NCBI GenBank assembly: GCA_022702545.1
Contig: JAHRBC010000007.1
Span: forward strand, 1,984,001-2,048,000
DNA: 64,000 bases
Direction: 5' to 3'
Source: Phycomyces nitens
Taxonomy: Eukaryota > Mucoromycota > Mucoromycetes > Mucorales > Phycomycetaceae
This document shows, piece by piece, positions 56,462 to 64,000 of the stretch. The notes under the pieces were generated by a model that saw only the letters and a program-made list of their open reading frames with translations, ran no database searches and was not told where the DNA came from. Numbering within the stretch: the first letter of the stretch is position 1; each line of letters opens with the position of its first letter. The translations under genes were made by a program, and so were the position numbers.

Positions 56462-57900
56462 GCTGAAAGTATGAGGCAAACAAAAAAAGTCTAAACGAAA
56501 GAGGAGCCTTTGTTATTCTGTCTTTATAAGCTATTATGCTACTCGTGGGATTCCTCTTGGACTTTATGTGACTCCTTCCACCGTGTCAATCTTTTTTTTT
56601 TTAATTGGACTACAGAGTCCTTTGGAGGTTGAAGTACATCACATGCGTCTTTGATCATATTCACATGCCTATCCGGGGAAAGATGCGGAATAAAACGCTA
56701 GTTTATATGTGTGGAGTAATGGATATACTTCCCCTACTTTATACAGACATCGTTTGCTTGCCTTTAAGAAGAAGAATGTTTTGTGTGGAGAGTCAATTGC
56801 AGAAAATATACCGTCAAATGGACCGTAACCACAATGGCCAAACAAAAATACCCATCATAATACACAGGAACGCCCAAACATATATATACATACGTACACA
56901 TATATACATACATATTTGAATATATGAAATGTATATTTGACTAGAGTCCTTCCCCACCATGGCAACCAAAAATTAAAAGAAAGAAAGAAAAAAAATGCGG
57001 TCTATAAATATTTGATTTGGCGATTCAGCCAATCAAAACACGGGATTTCTGATACAACCAGGCTCATAAGTTGATGGCTTTCATTTGTGAGATCAAGACA
57101 ATCAGAGTAAAGAGTTTGAAAATTAGTTTATCCATAAAACCAAAGACGAAGAACCCAATCTGTGCCAATCTAATAATTCAAACGAAATCTATCAAATTTG
57201 TCTTGGAAACATTACGGGGGGGATCTGATCAGTACAAATCATGTATTAACTTGTTATTTGAATAACTAATATTCCCACGTATAAAACTGTACCTGTAAAA
57301 ATATATTTATGACTCTGAAACACTTGCAGTAGAATATCAACCTAATAAACAGGGCAGTAGTAATTGATCGTATTTATCTTGCAGAATACTTGGAAGATAT
57401 GAAAAATGTATCCAATTGGTCTAATTGGTCCAAATACCTATTCCGAGGCTTTGGATCAGTCTGGCATTGAGGGATTTCTGGCTTGATTAGACGAGTATTT
57501 CTGTCGAGGGTTCAAGAACAATAAAGAAAAATGGTTATATTAATGATTTTTTTTTAACTAAATAAATAAGCTTCAAGTTTGAACCTGTCATTTACAACCA
57601 TCGTTTGCCAACCTGGATCGAGGTTTTCCCGGAGAACAGATTTATTACCTAATCGAGATGGTCCATTGACAAGCAAAGATTTCTGGTGAGACGGATTCTT
57701 CCGCTATTTAAAACACCGCACATAAAAGAACCACTCAACTAGACACCTTACCCCGCCAAACATATATTTGTGGTACCAGTAAATCAACGTAGCAAGTCAT
57801 ACAATTAAGCATTACTCAATTGTAATACTCTGGCTAATCAATCACTTTCTTTAATGACTCTTGAATTCACATTGTATAAATCTTGCTAGCAAGAGTTTAA
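56462..57900. other. Promoter of malate synthase and AT-rich spacer
   Basis: Holds a TATA-like box near 56521-56527 and a CCATGGCAAC half X-box at 56957-56966. There is weak coding-like sequence near 57400-57540. No supported gene. Confidence 0.5.
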
Positions 57901-59210
57901 TACATTTCAACTTGATGGATATTCATCAGACAAAGCCAAAGTACTTGGTCCCAACAGGATGTTGCAAGAGAACTACAAGATCCGTGCAAGTCTGAATACA
58001 AAGTCTGCAGACATTATTGAAGCTGGTATCTGCAAAGGAAAAGAAGTTGTAAAAGAATATGAATATGAAAGTAGCTGCAAATCAGAATATTACCATCCAC
58101 CAAGAACGAGAAAGTATAGTGTTAGCGTTTTGAGGAATGGTTAATAAATATTCACATTTTTTTATATAGCAGACGGATAACATGCCCATGCTAAAGGATT
58201 TGAGAGAACTTGGACGTCGCTCAATAGAGCTCCCAAAAGACACTGAGAAATATCTAGCCAAATATTCAGGAACGGAGCCGCTTTTTCATACCTACTTTTG
58301 CAAGTAAAAAAGAAATGCAAGGATATTGATTCCATTGTTTTTTTTTAAGATGGTGCACGGAATCAACCAACGTAATATTTTACTTTTTGCCAAACCATTT
58401 TTACATACTAATATATCTGGCCATTTAACTTGCATTCAAAGACAATAACAACAAGTAGATGGCATTAAGAAGAAGAGGGCCACTATAACCATGTTGAATG
58501 AAGCAATGTTGGATAGTGACAAGACACTTGTTTACATTGCCAATATGCTCCATATAATGCAAGTATCCATCTTATTGTAATTAACTTTTGGAAATCATAC
58601 TACGAATAGTTACACCTTCTTTTGTAAAGTTCCACGTTTGTTGATTTCTTTCAATAAATTGAATGTTAAAACAATGGTAAATATCAAATACGCATCTGTA
58701 TGGCCGTTCAGTAACATATTTTCCGTGTAAGGCTAATGCACGGCTTGGTCAATTAAACAAAACAAAAAAAGATAAAGAAACGCTTAAGTCTGACTGTATT
58801 TCATACCCCAAGACGAGATGCACCCGACACGATATTACTATTGCTGAGGTCAAACACACTGGCACTCGTTCTGGCAAACCTCCTTCTGACCTGGTAAAGC
58901 CAGGTCCACAGATGAAGGTGATGCTGAACAAACTCATTGAGCACAAAGTTACCAATCTCTCTGTTTGTGGCATTCTGGTGAAAGGTGAGCAAATACGATT
59001 GAAGGTATATATATGTGTATATATCAATGTATTCATTTATTATTGTTGCAATAGAGAAAGCTTGCTTGCTGTATAAAATGGATATTATCGTACCGTATTT
59101 TCACCTAATGGCATTATTATCTTTATTTCCTTTGTGCACCTTGTCATCTGAATTATGCTTAATTCCCAACATCTTTTTATGGATGAATGGCTTAAAGGTA
59201 ATATCTTGAC
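57900..59210 (+). pseudogene. Decayed hypothetical protein gene (copy 2 of a dispersed family)
   Basis: Plus-strand fragments in order: 57910-58140 (VLGPNRMLQENYKIRASLNT, then KSADIIEAGICKGKEVVKEY), 58172-58305 (MPMLKDLRELGRRSIELPKD, YLAKYSGTEPLFHTYFCK), 58835-58990 (ITIAEVKHTGTRSGKPPSDL, MLNKLIEHKVTNLSVCGILV) and, after a possible intron, 59056-59200 (EKACLLYKMDI and further). The order EVK, then (V)CGILV-(E/K)G, then a YxMD block resembles a hypothetical family that I recall as present in many copies in Mucorales. The fragments are separated by stops and short gaps and have no convincing start, so decay is likely. A rich intron structure is the alternative. No function is assigned. Confidence 0.42.
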
Positions 59211-60437
59211 GGCTTTTATGTATTTTAAACAAGAAATAGCAGTGGCCAGGATATTCCTGTTTATACCGCCAGATAGATGACATTTTCTCTCCCACACAAC
59301 CCTTCCCATAAGGGGGGAGGGGACTACCTTTCGCCCAATGTTCAATAAAGAATATCTTCCTACTACCGAATTTTAAACAATGCTGCTTTGTACTACATAA
59401 CTTTAATTTATATCCAGTGGTTTGGCTCAGTCACAGACTTTGCAGCTATTAAATCTACTGGTTTGGCCCAGCCGTTGTCTTTACTCGTTAATAGGTTACT
59501 GGTTCGGTTCAGGTGTAGACTTTACTTGGTACTGGGGGGTTTTTTTTTAAAAAAAAAGAAACAAGTCATGTGATTTACAAAAGGTGCTGATTTTTAGCTA
59601 AAAAAAATTGACTTTTATAGATAAAGAATATTTTTGCTTTTAGGCTCAGATACCAAAAATTGCCATATTTATACAAGAATTTGTTTTGGTGTGATAGGAT
59701 CGTCGCCTGTATGACTATGCAGTGTATATATGGATATATGCCTCTTGACAATTATTGGATTTCTACTTTGGAAGCACACACTTGATATTAATAGATCTAT
59801 TCAAGGCGCTTGTTTGTGCATGGATTCTTAAATGCCCCAGTAGGATATTTGTTTTTTTGTTTGATGTAGTGGGGAATATAAAGTGCAGCGTGAGAAATGA
59901 AAGCACAAAAGATTCCTTGTTGTTTACTGGTCCTACAAATATGTAGGCAATCCTGATGGATGAGCATAAGTATAAACAGCCATTTTGTTTGCTCTGTGGA
60001 ATTATTTCAATTTTGTTTTATGATTCAATTGGACGCGCTTCTTTTTTTTTTGTTTTTGTTTTTGGATATTTGGATATTTAGGTATTTTGGAGCAAATCAA
60101 AACATCTGGTTTCTTGGTTGACGTTACATTTTGGCATGTCATCAAACAAGAACCAGTTGGGTCCATCGGTGGGGTTAGAAGACTGGATTTCAGGGAGACC
60201 ATGAGTGTCCAGAGTGTAAGAAACCAAAACCCAAGGATGTTTTGACTGTACTATCCAAGGTGATGAGTAAAACGATTATATAATCCTCAATACTTGAATT
60301 CCCAATTTGGCTAATGTCATAAAACCCCCAGACTAGTTGTGCTTCATGGGTCTGGGGTGACATGTCAAGAAGAACACGATTGACTGGTTCCATTTTTGAG
60401 TGGTCAGGGTGCCAAGTAAGAAAAAAGTAATTCTGGG

Positions 60438-60451
60438 GTTACCAAGGCAAT
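60438..60451 (+). promoter_or_regulatory. RFX X-box-like site
   Basis: GTTACCAAGGCAAT, a near match to the palindromic X-box. It is about 850 bp upstream of the pyrophosphatase start, so its target gene is uncertain. Confidence 0.3.
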
Positions 60452-60919
60452 CAATGTGAAGATGTATAAATGTGATTCTTATTTAAAAAAAAAAAAAAAA
60501 AGATTGCAATAATGCAGAATAATGCCAAGATAGATACGAATACCGCCAAAAAGTTTCTCCGATACAGTCACAAATGTGACTATCTGTGTGACTATTCTAA
60601 AAAGAACATAAATTCAGGCCAAAGAAATGGAATTTTTTTTTTTTGATACAAACGTTTTATTTTCCCTTTCCTATCGCTATAGTTTTTAGGATAGAGAAAA
60701 ATAAATATATTTAATTAATAAAAATTAATAAAGAAAATGTATTTTTTCTCTTAAAAATATTTCCACTATATGAAATTTTGAAAGTGTACACTTTTTCTTT
60801 ACCAATGTTTGTTTAAGCAAGTTCATTCGCAAAATATGTACGTGTTGGCTGATAAGATAGCCTCTGCGTGCAATGCTATTCAGTAGCGCTTGCAATATCG
60901 ATTGGAGACCGTTTGAGGA

Positions 60920-60944
60920 CTGGCGCCTTTTCCCGTGGCGCCAG
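60920..60944. repeat. Perfect 8-bp inverted repeat, GC-rich
   Basis: CTGGCGCC and GGCGCCAG separated by 9 bases, a GC island in AT-rich DNA. It could form a hairpin. The role is unknown. Confidence 0.6.
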
Positions 60945-61291
60945 ACTATAGGTTGTTCTCTGACATATGTATTTATATATAAATATATTTATATTATATA
61001 CACAATATTTTTTAATTGACCAATAAAATGAAAAAGGCAAATAATAATTAAATTTGATTTTCATGGAATCTTTATAATAAACATCTTGATAATCACGCAA
61101 ACAAAATTGTATTTCACAAAAAAAAGAAAAAAAAAAAAACTAAATCCGTGCCATCATTTTTTTTATTGATTAAGAGAAGCGGAGATGAGAGCTTGACAGG
61201 CACAAATCGCGTCATCAGCTCATCCCCAAAATAAATAACTAGAAGAAAAAAAACCCAAAGACCTGCTTTCTTGCTCTTTAACTTCTTCCCA

Positions 61292-62619
61292 ATGGCTGAA
61301 TACAAAGCTCGTCAGGTCGGTGCCCTCAACACCCTTGAGTTCCGTCTCTTCTTTGGTAAGAAACAAGCTTAATTATATCAATCCTGGCACTCACACACGG
61401 CCTTTCCAGAGAAGAACGGTGTCCCCGTCTCTCCCTTCCACGATATTCCTCTTTTCGCCAACCCCGAGAAGACTATCTTGAACATGGTTGTCGAGATCCC
61501 CCGCTGGTCCAACGCCAAGTTGGAGGTAAATTTCCGGGCAAAGGGAAAAAAAAACATTAAAGGACATCAATTTCTTAAAAACCTGTTGATTAGATCTGCA
61601 AGGAAGAAGCCTTCAACCCCATTGTCCAAGACACCAAGAAGGGAAAGCTTAGATTTGTTCGCAACTGCTTCCCCCACAAGGGTTATATCTGGAACTACGG
61701 TGCTTTCCCCCAGGTAAGATAACGCCAGACAAGACCAATAGATTGCTGATTATCCCATTAGACCTGGGAAGATCCCTCCCACAAGCACCCCGAGACCAAG
61801 GCCCACGGTGATAACGATCCCATCGATGTCATCGAGATTGGTGAGCAGGTTGCTCAGGTTGGTCAGATCAAGCAGGTCAAGGTTCTCGGTATCATGGCTC
61901 TTTTGGACGAGGGTGAGACTGACTGGAAGGTCCTTGCCATCGATGTCAACGATCCCCTTGCTCCCAAGCTCAACGGTAAGTCTTGTTATTTTTGGCTGTT
62001 AGAAAAAAAAAAGGGGGGGGGACCAAAAAAAACAGGTTTATTTATCTAAAGAATCTAGACATTGAGGATGTCGAGAAGCACTTGCCTGGTTTGGTCCGTG
62101 CCACCAACGAATGGTTCCGCATCTACAAGATCCCCGATGGCAAGCCCGAGAACGTCTTTGCCTTCAGCGGTGAAGCCAAGAACAAGGCATGTTTGCTTAT
62201 CGAGAAGTCTTGGATCTGAATACTAATGCATTCAGGGGTTTACATAGAAATATGCCACTGATATCATCCACGAGACCCACGAGGCTTGGAAGAGCTTGAT
62301 CTCTGGTGCCGTTGACAAGAAGGACATCAACACGTAAGTAAAAAGAAAAAGATGTGTGTATTTGACAATTGACACACTCTAATTAACGATATTTATGGAT
62401 CATTAGCTCCAACGTCTCTGTTGAGGACTCTCCTTACAAGGTCTCTTCTGACGACGAGGTCGTCGCCTCTGTACCTGCTGTAAGTCAAGTCGTCAATAAA
62501 AGGGCGCCGTGTTCTGTGTTTACTAACCAACCTTATCTATTTAGGAAAACGTCTTGGCTCCTGCCCCCATTGATTCTTCCATTGACAAGTGGTTCTTCAT
62601 CAGCGCCCACAACCTTTAA
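61292..62619 (+). CDS. IPP1: Inorganic pyrophosphatase, family I
   Basis: Hydrolyses pyrophosphate and so drives biosynthetic reactions in the cytosol. Eight exons: 61292-61355, 61410-61525, 61594-61713, 61762-61975, 62059-62186, 62248-62333, 62407-62479 and 62545-62619, giving 291 residues (yeast Ipp1 has 287). The metal-binding signature GDNDPIDV supplies D117, D119 and D122. [52 protein letters not shown] and the C-terminal SIDKWFFIS are also family-typical. Intron 5 (62187-62247) has a GC donor (AAG then GCATGT) and a CATAG acceptor. Joining AKNK to KYATDII there restores the conserved AKNKKYA segment, so the GC-AG assignment is strong. Codon use is biased to C-ending forms. Confidence 0.97.
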
Positions 62620-63234
62620 ATTGCTCTGTGATTTCAAATTGAACTTTTTCTTTTTTTTTGTTATTATTCTTCACAATATATATGTATGTATGTTTATAAA
62701 TTCAATAAATACAAAATATATACACATCTTATATTCCTATATTTCTATATTCCTATATTTCTATATTTCTTTTATATATTTTTAGGGTAAGGCCCTAATC
62801 AGTCAATAGAAAAACCTTGGCTTCCAAGCACGCAATCAGCGATAGATATCATCAAGATTGATTTTTTTTAAATGCCAGTCTATGTATATCCCATACACTC
62901 AAAAATGTCAATCAATATATAATATATATTAAGATATATAATATATAATATATATACCACTAGTGCCTTTACCTTTTTGTTTGCTTAGCACCAAATGATT
63001 ATATATTGCTGTTAAAGTGTCGCGGGTGGTTTATATAAAAAAGGACCGATGGATCCTAGGATTTGACTTGTTTCTGGTGTGCAAGGGTTTAAAAAACAAG
63101 GCATTCTGACAAGAACGCAAGCGAATGTTTCTGATTTGCATGACAAAATCGTCACAAAACCTCCATATCTCCCTTCTTCTCTTCCCATACTCTTTTATGC
63201 TTTTTATGTGGGAAAAGTAATCGATATTCTTAAC
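62620..63234. other. Spacer between pyrophosphatase and the G-alpha gene
   Basis: ATATTCCTATATTTCT-type repeats occur at 62730-62780 and (ATAT)n at 62928-62955. A TATATAAAA box at about 63033-63041 is about 195 bp before the G-alpha ATG. Confidence 0.5.
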
Positions 63235-64000
63235 ATGGGATTATGTATATCTTCTGAATCTCGCCATCACCGAGAGGTTAACCAGCGCATCGATCAAACT
63301 CTAGAACAGGACAGTCGTCGATCAAAGCAAGAATGCAAGATTCTGCTGCTTGGTAATAAATAAACACACTTCTTGACAAGGCACACTGACTTGGTTATTT
63401 TCTAGGCAGTGGAGAATCTGGCAAGTCAACCATTGTAAAACAAATGAAGATAATTCATCAGAATGGATTTACGACCGAGGAATTAATGGCCTGGCGCCCA
63501 GCAGTTTACAAGAACATTCTCGAGTCTATTCATATCATTGTCAATGCAATGTCAAAGTACAAATACGCCTATGAGAACCCTGATAATCAAGTAAGTATGG
63601 ATCAAGTAAATCATCTTGACATTAATCATAATTGTTTGTATCTTAGTATTATGCACAAAGAGTCTTGGAGTATCCATTGACAGATTCTCATCAACCAATG
63701 GATACCGAACTGGCCGTTTCAATTAAGAGTCTGTGGGCAGATCCAGCCGTACGAAAAATGCTGGACGAAAAATCCAGTCGGTTTTACCTAATGGATGCTG
63801 CTCCATAGTGAGTGTTGAACCAAGAACCATGTTATCCACAGTCTGTTTAACTTTTATTATTGATTGATTGATTGATTGATTAGCTTCTTTGATGAGATTG
63901 AACGGATAGGTGCTCAAGACTACATACCCAGTACCCAAGATGTACTTTATACACGACTAAAGACAACTGGCATTACCGAGACCAGATTCACAATGGGCAA
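63235..64000 (+). CDS. Heterotrimeric G-protein alpha subunit, 3' partial
   Basis: Membrane-anchored GTPase that transduces receptor signals. Exons: 63235-63352, 63406-63590, 63647-63807 and 63884 to the window end (incomplete). The N-terminus MGLCISSES carries Gly2 for myristoylation and Cys4 for palmitoylation. The P-loop GSGESGKST (about residue 40) is followed by IVKQMKIIH. The helical domain includes [11 protein letters not shown] and [20 protein letters not shown]. The switch I segment [13 protein letters not shown] supplies the catalytic Arg and the Mg-binding Thr. The switch II DVGGQ and NKxD motifs lie beyond the window. All intron phases agree. The intron before the last visible exon contains a (TGAT)n run at about 63861-63881. 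Subgroup not decided. Confidence 0.95.

Larger units (their letters stand above)
59211..61291. other. Intergenic region upstream of pyrophosphatase
   Basis: About 2.1 kb with long A and T runs (60485-60501, 60632-60644) and a G-rich patch at 59312-59325. It also holds an X-box-like site (60438-60451), a perfect 8-bp inverted repeat (60920-60944) and a CCAAT box at about 61020. No gene supported. Confidence 0.5.

Overview
The window looks like nuclear DNA of a filamentous fungus of the Mucoromycota (Mucorales-like). The reasons are compact genes with many short GT-AG introns (mostly 40-110 nt), long CAG/CAA-encoded glutamine tracts, AT-rich spacers, and a fungal gene set: an F-BAR/SH3 cytokinesis protein, Bud6/Aip3, a Cdc4-type F-box/WD40 protein, a Ycf1-like ABCC transporter and a peroxisomal malate synthase. 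Two decayed loci also look like copies of a hypothetical family that I recall as multi-copy in Mucoromycota. The genus is not determined. All exon models below were built by hand from splice sites, reading frame and remembered family landmarks. No search was run.

Layout. 1-2481: the 3' part of a very Gln/Ala-rich protein. 3030-6295 (+): an F-BAR/SH3 protein, tail to tail with Bud6/Aip3 at 7485-9557 (-). 9945-10586 (-): a small secreted protein. 10901-12391 (-): an F-box/kelch protein, diverging from Erv1 (13379-14005, +). 14166-15245 (+): a single-exon F-box protein. 15.3-19.9 kb: gene-poor DNA with a decayed hypothetical gene (about 16660-17776, -). 19922-21646 (+): a GT49-type glycosyltransferase. 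21992-22541 (-): a microsomal glutathione S-transferase (MAPEG). 22836-24466 (-): an F-box/WD40 ubiquitin-ligase receptor. 26922-28379 (+): serine hydroxymethyltransferase.

28.4-41.5 kb is a 13-kb AT-rich desert with no intact gene. It holds two candidate MITE-like inverted-repeat elements, two minisatellites and faint coding relics. After it come prolyl dihydroxylase Tpa1/OGFOD1 (41532-43346, +), a 16-exon ABCC transporter (43829-49535, -), the ribosome-associated CCDC124/Lso2 protein (49790-50685, +), a dead Tc1/mariner element (51359-52572), malate synthase (54664-56461, -), a second decayed copy of the hypothetical family (about 57900-59210, +), inorganic pyrophosphatase (61292-62619, +) and the 5' part of a G-protein alpha subunit (63235 to the window end).

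How the genes fit together. Most are independent housekeeping genes. There are three loose themes: actin and formin-linked polarity (F-BAR/SH3 plus Bud6), F-box substrate receptors (three within about 14 kb), and carbon or one-carbon metabolism (SHMT, malate synthase). I do not see a coherent undescribed multi-gene system. The features most worth follow-up are three GC-AG introns, the inverted-repeat elements, the desert itself and the decayed hypothetical family.
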